The position numbers and the translations under genes are program-made. The notes beneath the pieces are model-generated. The model made no database searches, was not told the origin of the DNA, and saw only the letters and a program-made list of their open reading frames with translations. DNA of 64,000 bases from Aporhodopirellula aestuarii (GTDB lineage Bacteria; Planctomycetota; Planctomycetia; Pirellulales; Pirellulaceae). This document shows, one piece after another, positions 15,557 to 24,300 of the stretch (positions within the stretch are counted from its first letter, which is position 1; every line of letters starts with the position of its first letter). The stretch is taken from assembly GCF_023701485.1 (NCBI RefSeq), contig NZ_JAMQBK010000023.1, forward strand, positions 103,304 to 167,303, given 5' to 3'.

Positions 15557-16942
15557 TTAATAGACCCGCTCGCTGCCGCGGTCGAAGCCTGGTCGGGCGT
15601 TAGGAACACCTGGGTGGATGTTCTGCTCAGTCACTCGGATGCGGCTTACCGGGTTCGGATAGCTCATGCCGGGTTGCTGACGGACGTCGATGCGTACGTC
15701 TTGAACCGGTTGTGGCATGTGCATATGAGTGCGGTTGCGGATCGTGTGACTCTGCAAACCAGCCGGTGCACCGAGTGGAATGTGTGGTGGTCCGGGCAAT
15801 CCGATCGGCGTGCCGGTGTAAGGCATTCCGTACTGCGGAGCGTTCACACCAGCGATCATGCCGGGCAGGCTAGGTGGTGCTCCCACTTTGCCGGCACCCG
15901 GGCCGCTAGGTGTTCCACAACCATCGGTCATGGCAGGTGCGAATGGTGAAGGCAAGCCGGTGATCGGTGGTCCCATCATGCCGCCACCGACGAGGCCAGC
16001 CATTCCGGCTCCGGCCATCTCGATGTCTTTGTCACCAAGACGGATGATCGCAAGGATGCTACCGCGACGGTCGGCTTCGACGATCGGGTCGATACCTGGA
16101 TCGAGGCGTGTGCTGACGAGTGTATCGATACCCGCGATTGCTGGGCCTTGGAACTCGGGATCTGGAAGATAGATGACTTTGGTGACGAAGTTACCCGTCA
16201 GGACTTGGTCAAAGTCTTCTTCGGTGAACTGCAACGGCACCGAGTTGTGAGCCAGGTAGGCCCCCGTTCGCGGGTTGGCGTATGCAAGTTCAACGGTCGG
16301 ATAGAGTTCCACGCCGGGTCGGCTTGGGATGTTCGTCAATTTCAGACGATACAGACCGCCTTGTGGGAAGTTCTGCCGAGCAGGAACGACGAGCGGCTCG
16401 CTGTCGAACATGCCGGATCCGCTCACATCGTAGCGAACGTGCATCCCGTCAGGGCTGCCGAAGGTAACTTGTGCGGTACTGATCATGCCGGGCATGCCTG
16501 ACATCATCATCACACCGCCTCCAGGCGGAATGACTTGACCGCCACCTGAGGCTTCGCCGTGACCGCCACAACCGCAATCGGCTGCGTTCGCGCTGCCAAT
16601 CTTCTGACGGAAGCCCGCGGTTTGAGCTTGGACTTGGTCGTACCCGACTTGTGAAATCTCGGGATTGCTAGTTCCGGTGGCTAGGTCGCTGATTGACGTG
16701 CCACCGTTTGCGGTTGCACTGTCATCCATGGTAACACAACCGTTTGCTGCGCCAGCAGGCATGGAACCCATCGCTGGGCGGTATGGCGGCGGTCCGAGGA
16801 CGCCGGGGCCAGGTCCACCGACGCCAGGTCCGGGCTGCATCATCCGCTGCTCCGGTGGCATGTTATGGCGAACCGGCACACACCCGGTGGCGATCATCGC
16901 CATGGTCGCCGTTAGCGCCAAATGAGTGACGATTCGTTTCAT
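15557..16942 (-). CDS. Glycine/proline/methionine-rich lipoprotein
   Basis: A 461-aa protein starting MKRIVTHLALTATMAMIATGC, a signal peptide with lipobox IATGC. GGGGGA upstream of ATG 16942 makes this start clear and better than 16957. A low-complexity Gly/Pro/Met-rich region follows, then a folded middle domain (about 165-300) shared with the 240-aa downstream protein (GLYRLKLTNIPSRPGVELYP, FVTKVIYLPDPEFQ, RRGSILAIIRLGD). A second Gly/Pro/Met-rich tail follows. The protein is probably anchored in a membrane and exposed outside the cytoplasm. It is first in a three-gene minus-strand set but separated from the next gene by two hairpins. Function unknown; no known enzyme motif seen. Confidence 0.82.
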   Translation of the reverse strand: MKRIVTHLALTATMAMIATGCVPVRHNMPPEQRMMQPGPGVGGPGPGVLGPPPYRPAMGSMPAGAANGCVTMDDSATANGGTSISDLATGTSNPEISQVGYDQVQAQTAGFRQKIGSANAADCGCGGHGEASGGGQVIPPGGGVMMMSGMPGMISTAQVTFGSPDGMHVRYDVSGSGMFDSEPLVVPARQNFPQGGLYRLKLTNIPSRPGVELYPTVELAYANPRTGAYLAHNSVPLQFTEEDFDQVLTGNFVTKVIYLPDPEFQGPAIAGIDTLVSTRLDPGIDPIVEADRRGSILAIIRLGDKDIEMAGAGMAGLVGGGMMGPPITGLPSPFAPAMTDGCGTPSGPGAGKVGAPPSLPGMIAGVNAPQYGMPYTGTPIGLPGPPHIPLGAPAGLQSHTIRNRTHMHMPQPVQDVRIDVRQQPGMSYPNPVSRIRVTEQNIHPGVPNARPGFDRGSERVY

Positions 16943-17192
16943 CTTTTCCCCCGTCATGGGTCGCTGCGTTTGAGTATCCGGGGAGATTCGCTAGGGAATC
17001 ACGGGCCGAAAGTCAAACAGGTGGTAATCCGTCTGTCGACGAATCAGGATCGAATGGGATGGACTTCGACGGCCCGAGATCTTTACGATCCGCAAGCCGA
17101 AGACGCTCTGAATCCACAAACGGACCCATCGCTACGAGGTTGCATCGGCACGCCGGGCCTCGAATCTTTGATAAAATCGTCACAACCCGCAC

Positions 17193-18401
17193 ATGAAGAT
17201 TGATCCGCACGACTGTATTTGTGCTCGTTGGAGCAGCACGCGGGCCGGCCGCAGACGCTCAATCGGCGTAAATCACGCACTTTTGCTGCCTTTTTGGGCA
17301 ATGGTGATCGGCGGTTTGCTGTCGGCAGAAATCCCTCACTCATTCGCCCAATCCGCCCTCTCGACGTCGCAAACGCAACCGACCGCCGCGGTGATGACCG
17401 ATCCCGCGCGTCGATTACTCGCCCGCGTGATCGAACAAATCGCCCTCGGCCCCGCCTTCGACGCCAAATTTCGCCAACGGGTCTGGGTCGGTGGCCGTGA
17501 AGTCATCGGCGTCGGTACCTACGAGCAGGCCGGTGACGGCAGCGGTTGGTTCAATATGCAAGTCGCCATGCACGACGGCGACGGCAAACACACCCTGCAA
17601 CAAATCAGCGACGGGCGACTGGCCTGGACCCGCGAACAAATCGGTGACATCGTTAGACTACAGCGTGTCGACGTGGGCCGACTGGATCAATGGATACACG
17701 GCACTGGAAATCACGAGATCACCGCTCCGGTACATCGCGAAGAAACACCTCAGCCGCCGCAACTCGGTAGTCACCTCCCGCCGTCCGTACGCGTTGGAGG
17801 CTGGACAGAGATGCTCGAGTCGATCGCCGCTGACCATGATTTGGAAATCGTTTCCGGCCGGCTCGAAGATCGCGACGTCTGGATCGTCCGCGGCAGTTTG
17901 CGGGCCAATGTGCGAGAGACGCGTCTGGCCGAATTCGGTACGACAGCATGGCCTGAACTTTGTCCCACGCACGTCGTTGTGGCGATCGCCAAAACCCCGT
18001 CGCAAGAAACCGGATTCGGACAAGGCCTGCCGTTGCGGATCGAATTTTGGACCGATCCGATCGACGTCGCTACGAAACCGGGAGCTGCAAATTCGGATTC
18101 CCCTCCAATGCCGTCAGGCAGATCGAACGAACCGGTTGACAACCCATTGGCCGCGGATTCCCATGTCGCGGGTACGAGCCAGGATTCTTCCGCCGAAACC
18201 GGTGTCCCTGCGAAACGAACCGGTCGCTTAATCAGTTTGATCGAGCTCTATTCGATTCGTCCGATTTCATCACCTCCGATCGGACGGTTTCGGTTTGAGA
18301 ACCAAGACATGGAAGTCAACTTCACCAACGACACCGATCGTTACCTGTCTCGTTATGGAATTCATATTACCGAGCGTCAAAGTCGAATGCTTCGCCGATG
18401 A
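17193..18401 (+). CDS. Secreted protein, possibly LolA-like fold
   Basis: A 402-aa protein with an N-terminal basic stretch and hydrophobic segment (ALLLPFWAMVIGGLLSA) ending near SFAQS, so exported. The region about 75-260 reads like a LolA/LppX-type half-barrel (VGGREVIGVGTYEQAGDGSG, QQISDGRLAWTREQIGD, RLEDRDVWIVRGSL), as in planctomycete proteins of similar size, but I cannot confirm it. A low-complexity Ser/Pro/Asn region (about 290-345) precedes a final IELYSIRPISSPPIGRF block. The stop overlaps the ATG of the UbiA-type gene by four bases, indicating coupling. ATG 17193 has no obvious ribosome-binding site; the basic n-region favours it. Function unknown. Confidence 0.7.
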   Translation: MKIDPHDCICARWSSTRAGRRRSIGVNHALLLPFWAMVIGGLLSAEIPHSFAQSALSTSQTQPTAAVMTDPARRLLARVIEQIALGPAFDAKFRQRVWVGGREVIGVGTYEQAGDGSGWFNMQVAMHDGDGKHTLQQISDGRLAWTREQIGDIVRLQRVDVGRLDQWIHGTGNHEITAPVHREETPQPPQLGSHLPPSVRVGGWTEMLESIAADHDLEIVSGRLEDRDVWIVRGSLRANVRETRLAEFGTTAWPELCPTHVVVAIAKTPSQETGFGQGLPLRIEFWTDPIDVATKPGAANSDSPPMPSGRSNEPVDNPLAADSHVAGTSQDSSAETGVPAKRTGRLISLIELYSIRPISSPPIGRFRFENQDMEVNFTNDTDRYLSRYGIHITERQSRMLRR

Positions 18402-19477
18402 ACACAGCCAATTGGAAATCGTGGGCAACCTTAGTCCGTTTGCCTAACGTATTTACAGTCATCGCTGACGTTGCGGCGGCGTTCCTGTTGGTACTCGGAG
18501 GCAGCGGTTGGTACACGAACCGGCTCAATCTCGGTGCTTTCCCCGATCAGGGTCGCGGAGTCTGGCTTGCGCTCGCCGCGGCACTTGTCGCGGGTGTTTC
18601 GTTGTACTGGGCCGGGATGATTCTTAATGATGTCTTCGATCTGCCTCATGACGAAAAGAATCGCCGCAACGGCCCACTCGTCACCGGGTCGATCTCACTC
18701 CCCACCGCCAAGGCTGCTGGTTGGGGACTGCTTCTTTTTGGCATCCTTCCACCGCTAGCGATCGGGTTAGGGAGCGGCATCAGCATCGGTTGGTTGCCCG
18801 CCCTCGTCGCGATTGCGTTAGCGATCTGTATCGTTCTTTATGATGGACCGATGAAACGAACACCGGTCGCCCCGGTTCTCATGGGTGCGTGCCGGACCTT
18901 GAGTTTTCTGCTCGGCGCCGCCGCGTCGAGTGCCGCGATCGCCTCGGGAATTGGTACCGAGAAACTCGCGTCACAACAACTCGTCGCACTGGGGCAACCC
19001 TTGTTCCTGGGCATCACACCCGTGGTGCTAACATTTGCGATCGGGATGGGCACCTACATTGCTGGACTGACCACGTTCGGTCGTCGCGAATCGATTGGCG
19101 ATCGCACGATTCATCTGCCGATCGGATTGGTCGCGATGACGATCGGCGCGATGCTGCTCGCCTGGGCTCCACGCGTGGCGGGCATCGGCTACGACGGCGA
19201 GGGCCCTTCTTGGATGACGGCGTGGCGAGTCGATCCCGTCGTGATCTTTCCCGCAGCCATTTTGCTGATGCTGGCCACGACGCTGCTACGTGCGCGTTCG
19301 GCGACGATGAATCCGTCTCCCGAACGCATTCAAGCGACCATCGGTTCCGGGCTCCTGGCGATCATTCCGATCGCCGCCGCGATTACGATGTTGGCCGTTG
19401 GCGCGAAGATCGCCGTTTTGATTTTCGCGTTGATGTTTCCATCCCGGTTGCTGGCACGCCATTTTCGCGTCACCTAG
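18398..19477 (+). CDS. UbiA-family prenyltransferase
   Basis: A 359-aa integral membrane protein with about nine hydrophobic helices. The first conserved Asp-rich motif is present: NDVFDLPHDEKNRRNGPLV, the N-D-x-x-D motif that binds the prenyl diphosphate through Mg2+. A second acidic region (YDGPMKRTPV) lies after the fourth helix. The enzyme should transfer a prenyl group to an aromatic or other hydrophobic acceptor in the cytoplasmic membrane. The family covers quinone, haem O, chlorophyll and archaeal-type lipid synthesis, and the acceptor cannot be read from sequence. The start overlaps the stop of the upstream secreted protein (ATGA). Confidence 0.88.
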   Translation: MNTANWKSWATLVRLPNVFTVIADVAAAFLLVLGGSGWYTNRLNLGAFPDQGRGVWLALAAALVAGVSLYWAGMILNDVFDLPHDEKNRRNGPLVTGSISLPTAKAAGWGLLLFGILPPLAIGLGSGISIGWLPALVAIALAICIVLYDGPMKRTPVAPVLMGACRTLSFLLGAAASSAAIASGIGTEKLASQQLVALGQPLFLGITPVVLTFAIGMGTYIAGLTTFGRRESIGDRTIHLPIGLVAMTIGAMLLAWAPRVAGIGYDGEGPSWMTAWRVDPVVIFPAAILLMLATTLLRARSATMNPSPERIQATIGSGLLAIIPIAAAITMLAVGAKIAVLIFALMFPSRLLARHFRVT

Positions 19478-19509
19478 CCCCGATATTGCACGCGATTCGT
19501 AGGCCGTAT

Positions 19510-19657
19510 CGCATAAACCATTGCCAAGCCGGAACTACGGTCGCAAATCGATTGATTTTGAAAATAACAGAATGTATTTCCAGCAAATCAGGTTTATGCG
19601 GATGCGACAGGTTTTTCGCGACCTCGGCCCGGCCTAGGCAATATCCGGGCTAGGCCG
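19510..19657. terminator. Inverted repeats between convergent genes
   Basis: Two inverted repeats lie in the 189-base spacer between the UbiA gene (plus) and pspA (minus). CGCATAAACC (19510-19519) pairs with GGTTTATGCG (19591-19600) over 71 bases. CGGCCTAG (19630-19637) pairs with CTAGGCCG (19650-19657) over 12 bases. The inner short one is a candidate bidirectional terminator; the long one may be a larger RNA structure or a repeat unit. Confidence 0.45.
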
Positions 19658-19666
19658 ATCGGCATC

Positions 19667-20350
19667 TCAGGACGCGGGCGGATCAACACGTGCCTTCAGC
19701 GATTCGAGTTCACTATCGAGTTGCCGTGTCAGTTCGTCTTGCTCGAATTTTCGATGCAGTGCGTCGTCCTCGTCTTGTTCGCCGTCGAGTCGCTGCCAAG
19801 CTTCGCTGACCGCTTCCTCGCGATCGACTCGCTCAGACAACCGTTCGAACTGGGAAAACGCCGATTGACTGTCGACTCGGTCGATCACGGAGTTGATTTT
19901 GTTCGTAGATGTTGCCCGCGCGAGTCTCGCCGTCAGCAACGTCTTCTTCTGTTTCGCTTGCCGGATCTTGTCTTCAAGATTGCGGACGGCGTCTCGCAGC
20001 TTTTGCACTTCTGCTTGCTGCGTGGCATGTTCACCGGCGTATTGTTCAGCGCGTGACCTCGACGCGATTTGACGCTGCAGGGCTGCCTTGGCGGACGAAT
20101 CGTCGCCCCGCCGAACGGCATCCTCAGCACGCTGGCCCCAACGTTCGACGTCTGCCTGTTCACGTTCGACGGTTTTACGCATCAGGATCTCGTCGGCAAT
20201 CGCTTCAGCCACCGAGTGTTTCACCTTTGCCAATTCTTCCTGCATGTCCAAGATGAGCTGATGTAACATCCGCTCAGGATTCTCGACTTGTTCGCAGAGC
20301 GATGTGACGTTCGATCGCATGATCAAACTGAATTGTGAAAACCATTTCAT
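19667..20350 (-). CDS. pspA: PspA/IM30-family protein
   Basis: A 227-aa, almost wholly alpha-helical protein of the phage-shock-protein A/Vipp1 family, which polymerises on stressed membranes. The N-terminus (MKWFSQFSLIMRSNVTSL) is the short amphipathic membrane-binding helix. It is followed by ENPERMLHQLILDMQEELAK, the classic PspA motif, then long coiled coils to about residue 200. It has the family's usual length (220-230). AGGG lies about 9 bases before ATG. It follows the 1215-aa membrane protein by 44 bases on the same strand, so they are probably cotranscribed and linked in envelope-stress function; no pspF/pspB/pspC is seen. Confidence 0.93.
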   Translation of the reverse strand: MKWFSQFSLIMRSNVTSLCEQVENPERMLHQLILDMQEELAKVKHSVAEAIADEILMRKTVEREQADVERWGQRAEDAVRRGDDSSAKAALQRQIASRSRAEQYAGEHATQQAEVQKLRDAVRNLEDKIRQAKQKKTLLTARLARATSTNKINSVIDRVDSQSAFSQFERLSERVDREEAVSEAWQRLDGEQDEDDALHRKFEQDELTRQLDSELESLKARVDPPAS

Positions 20351-20394
20351 AGCAAATACCCTTTAGGAGACATTGAAAACAAGAACTACAGCGT

Positions 20395-23300
20395 TTAACG
20401 CCACGTGGCCAATTCATCACTCATAATCCTGATGCGACTGAGCAGTCCTTCGCGGTGGTGCTCGCAAGTAGCCGCGATCGCGATCACCGACGCCCCCAAC
20501 ACCAACCCTGTCGCCCATAACATGCCCGGATGATCGATCGATGACCTGACGACCATCGCCACCAAATCGACGCACAAGAAGGCGGTTCCCACATGAATGA
20601 GTGCCCGCAACCGCAATCCGATTGCGATCAAAATCACGAGAACGGACAAAATCATCAGTGACAGCAGGTGAAACCAACTGCCGCCGAGAATCTCAAAACA
20701 CGGCGAAACCAAAATCGTCAACGCACCGAGATAGCGAAGTGGATCGTGGGCGTGAACAGGAATGTCTTTGCGAAGGAGCTCGACCAATCCGATCACGGTA
20801 AGCCCCAATGGGATCAGATACGCCTGAGGATCGGTCATCAACCAAGATGCAAACAACGAACTCAATCCGATGTTCAGCATCACCGCCGATCCAATCACGT
20901 AGCTTCGTTGCTCGTACAGACGGCCATAGACAAACCACAACGTCGCGGCGGCGAACACGATCAACAATTCCAACGGTCCGTGTGCAGACCCCAACACACT
21001 CCAAAGCGTGACGACCAGGGGCAGGGAAAGCCCTGCGAGCCAACTGCCCCGAACCAGGATTCCGAGGCTCGGATGGTTTGTCCATCGTCGAGCAAGCACC
21101 ATCAAGACACCTGCTGCAGAGACCGTGAGCAATCGCAACCATTGATGGGGGACAGGAATTTCATGGTGCCAATGAAACCAACTGATCGTCAGCACCACGA
21201 TTGCGAAAACGCCAACCACGTGAGCTTCGTTTTGTCGTCGAACGGCAACAAAGCACTCGTAAAACGCCGCCACAATCAAAGAGCTGATTACCAAAGCTCT
21301 TTCCAGCAACGAGAACCCGTCCGACACCAGACACACGCCAAAGAACACCAACGCGACGCCTCGCAGCACCAAACTCCACCGCCTGATTTTCACAGCGTCG
21401 AGCACGTTGCCACTGATCTCAAACAAAACCAGGGCCACAACCGAGGCCGCCGTCATCCACGTGCATGCCGACGCGAGCAGCGGGTCGACGGGCAGTTGAA
21501 ATACGAACCCTCGAAAACCACTGAGCATCGAAACGGACACGATAAACTGCACGCTCGCCAAGATCGCAAGATGCGTTCGGCGTGTTTCCCAGTCATCGAC
21601 TCCATGTCGGTACACGAACAGCAAAGTCGACATGGCGACGGCTGATGCAACCAATATCATCGGCGAAAAATACACCATTCCGAGCGTTGCAATCGCGACC
21701 GGCCAGATCGAACACACTCCTAACAAGCGTGAGCCTGTCGTCGCAAAACGACGATGAACGACCATCAGCAATCCCGCAGAAGCAACGCCATACGCGAGCG
21801 GAAGATTGTCGTATGTAAGAAACGACGGCACCAATGTTCCCGCACCAACCCCCACCACGATCGGTGCGAAGAACATCGCAATCGAAGTCGTGATGTCATG
21901 TCGGAATAGAAAAACAGCGATCCCGCTGAGCACGACGACCAAGGCCCAGCCCGGCAACAAGACAGTGAGATCCAACATCGCCGTCGACCACAAAAGCAAC
22001 GGCAGGTAAACAAAGCAGACCGACATTCCGAAGAAAAACAACGTGAGATCTGCCAGCGGTAACAACATCGCGGCCAATGGAGTCGGGCACTTGGCCTCGT
22101 CGCCCCAGCGCCCATAGGCAACAAATCGCGTGGGTGAGATCGGCACGCCCACCCTTTTCAATCCAAACAAGATTGATAGCGAGAGACAGCCACAAAGGAT
22201 CGTCGAACCTGCAAGCAGATCCGGGCCATGGATGCTCAGCGAATCGACCTCCATCAACACCGCGACCAGCACCAGAAGCCAAGTCCAAGCTCCGATGGCA
22301 TATTGACGAGACCTCAATGTCAGCACGCTCAACGATGCCAGCACCAGCATGAGAACGCTGTAATCGATTTGCCCTAGATTGGGAATTAGATGCCGCGAGA
22401 CGTTCGCGAATTGCATCACAAGCCACAAGACACTAATCAGCAACGTGATGATTTCCCCGCACGTGCGAAACCAACGTACCGGTTCGCGTTGATCAAAACA
22501 TCGACTGCTGAGCATCGCATCCAACCTTGGCACAACGCTCAACAACAGTCCCAGACCGGCCAACGAAGCAAGTGACCAACGCGAGTCGATTTGGGCATAG
22601 TCCATCGCCTCGATAAACGGGACCGCGACTGCAACCGTCATGATCAGGGTCCCCAACGCGGCGAGGATCAACCTGCGATCTCCAAACACGACGGATTGAA
22701 AGACAAAACCGATAACGCTGACGACGCCGACGAGGAACGCGGCTTTCAAATTGGTTACCGACAATGCGGCCAGCAACAGTGACAATCCCGTCACAAAATG
22801 CCTCAGCGGAACGGCAAACTCACTGCGATCACGCTGCTTGAAATATCGACTGAGAATTGCGAATGCCGCGAGTAACGGCGTGTATGTCAATCCGTAGAAT
22901 GCAACCGGCAGTCGCTCTTCGTTAATCGCTGAAGCGGCCCCCGATTTGATCGTTTGGATCAGTTCACCAAAGAGCGTCGGACAGGATTGGTAAGCGATCG
23001 TGACAAGTACCAAACCTGCCCAAACGAACCCTGAATGACGCGTGTCACGAGCGATCACGAACAGCAGCACCGCGGCGACCAGCGTCGTCGGAACAACCGC
23101 CCGCGTCGCCGACCCCGAAAACGAAAAACCGGCGAATGAAAACAGCACACCGGTCGCTGTCAGCAGCAACCCTACCAACAGTGGAGCGACGATCGACCAA
23201 GGCAACGGATGCAACAAATCGCCCGTCCGTTTTCGAAAGACGTCCGCGATGGTTTGGGTCGTCATCAGGACGGTCGACGCCAGCATCACGCAACCGAACC

Positions 23301-24042
23301 CGATCCAGTGAACCGGAATCACCGCATGGGTTTTGGCGACGACCAACACGATGAAGAGCGATCCGAGTAACGCGATCGGCAAGAATCCGAAAATGCGAGG
23401 GTAACGGTTCTCTTCGGCAAGCCAAAAGACATGACGATTCACCTTCACCACACCAAACGTCATCACCAACCAGAACCCGGATGACAACAAGACTGCCAAC
23501 CAAGTCGAGCCGATCTCAGGGAGAGCTCCTGCCAAGCAAAGCAGCACAAACGAGGCGACGAAGGTGTGTTGGCGGCCATGCAACCAATGCGAGAAAATAC
23601 GATCGCACGCAAACAGCATGAACCCCGTCGCGGGGATCAACAGCAGTAGCGAAACCGCCGAGTCGGTTGCCGTTACAGAATCATCGAACAACCATGAGAG
23701 AGCAAGAAATCCGATCGGAATCAGTACCACCGTCAAGAACCGGAGAACCTGAGACGTTGCATCGAGTCGCAACCGACGACCACAGTACTCCGCCACCGCA
23801 TACGTCCCCGCGGTGTAGGAAAGGATCGCGAAGTACTTGAGCGAAACCGGCCAAGTGTTCCATTGACGCGTGACGAGCATCAACGATGAGGCCGAAATAA
23901 TGGCCGCACCGATGACCAACATCCACTTGATACTCGACTCCTGTAGAAAAGCGTCGAGAAACCTTTCGAGGAACGACCGTTGGTGCTGACAACTCGATCG
24001 ATCCGGAGGCGTGCATTCGTCAAAGTGTGCGTCGGTAGCCAT
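20395..24042 (-). CDS. Very large polytopic membrane protein (1215 aa)
   Basis: After a hydrophilic N-terminus of about 35 residues (acidic, with Cys/His), nearly the whole protein is a succession of hydrophobic segments joined by short loops; I would guess around 30, not computed. No catalytic, ATPase or transporter signature is visible. The first part (MLVIGAAIISASSLMLVTRQ, FAILSYTAGTYAVAEYCGRR) resembles the DUF2157/DUF2339 style of repetitive many-helix proteins, but I cannot assign a family. It lies 44 bases upstream of pspA on the same strand, suggesting a membrane-integrity or stress role. ATG 24042 is preceded by AAGGG and GGAAA. It appears intact and has normal codon use. Confidence 0.75.
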   Translation of the reverse strand: MATDAHFDECTPPDRSSCQHQRSFLERFLDAFLQESSIKWMLVIGAAIISASSLMLVTRQWNTWPVSLKYFAILSYTAGTYAVAEYCGRRLRLDATSQVLRFLTVVLIPIGFLALSWLFDDSVTATDSAVSLLLLIPATGFMLFACDRIFSHWLHGRQHTFVASFVLLCLAGALPEIGSTWLAVLLSSGFWLVMTFGVVKVNRHVFWLAEENRYPRIFGFLPIALLGSLFIVLVVAKTHAVIPVHWIGFGCVMLASTVLMTTQTIADVFRKRTGDLLHPLPWSIVAPLLVGLLLTATGVLFSFAGFSFSGSATRAVVPTTLVAAVLLFVIARDTRHSGFVWAGLVLVTIAYQSCPTLFGELIQTIKSGAASAINEERLPVAFYGLTYTPLLAAFAILSRYFKQRDRSEFAVPLRHFVTGLSLLLAALSVTNLKAAFLVGVVSVIGFVFQSVVFGDRRLILAALGTLIMTVAVAVPFIEAMDYAQIDSRWSLASLAGLGLLLSVVPRLDAMLSSRCFDQREPVRWFRTCGEIITLLISVLWLVMQFANVSRHLIPNLGQIDYSVLMLVLASLSVLTLRSRQYAIGAWTWLLVLVAVLMEVDSLSIHGPDLLAGSTILCGCLSLSILFGLKRVGVPISPTRFVAYGRWGDEAKCPTPLAAMLLPLADLTLFFFGMSVCFVYLPLLLWSTAMLDLTVLLPGWALVVVLSGIAVFLFRHDITTSIAMFFAPIVVGVGAGTLVPSFLTYDNLPLAYGVASAGLLMVVHRRFATTGSRLLGVCSIWPVAIATLGMVYFSPMILVASAVAMSTLLFVYRHGVDDWETRRTHLAILASVQFIVSVSMLSGFRGFVFQLPVDPLLASACTWMTAASVVALVLFEISGNVLDAVKIRRWSLVLRGVALVFFGVCLVSDGFSLLERALVISSLIVAAFYECFVAVRRQNEAHVVGVFAIVVLTISWFHWHHEIPVPHQWLRLLTVSAAGVLMVLARRWTNHPSLGILVRGSWLAGLSLPLVVTLWSVLGSAHGPLELLIVFAAATLWFVYGRLYEQRSYVIGSAVMLNIGLSSLFASWLMTDPQAYLIPLGLTVIGLVELLRKDIPVHAHDPLRYLGALTILVSPCFEILGGSWFHLLSLMILSVLVILIAIGLRLRALIHVGTAFLCVDLVAMVVRSSIDHPGMLWATGLVLGASVIAIAATCEHHREGLLSRIRIMSDELATWR

Positions 24043-24300
24043 TTCCGCTGCCCTTGAGGTGCCAAGAGTTCATCAATCCTTCCACGACGGAAGTTTCATT
24101 GATTTCCTATTAACACGTTCGGTGCCGAAAACGGATGCCACGCCAAACTTCGCAACCTAAACGCCTACAGCGCAACACGTTACGAAAACGCGAATTCATC
24201 CTTACTGACGTGACCGCAGCTCAACGACTGCATCCCAATTGCAGTACTACCGCTGCAGGTTGCGGGTGAAGAAAGTAGCGACTGTCGCCACAAGGGATGC

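Noticed and set aside
20668-21645. 325-codon open frame on the plus strand, rich in His, Gln and Arg
   Set aside because: It is antisense to the 1215-aa membrane protein; its composition is what the reverse complement of hydrophobic codons gives, and it has no domain or good start.
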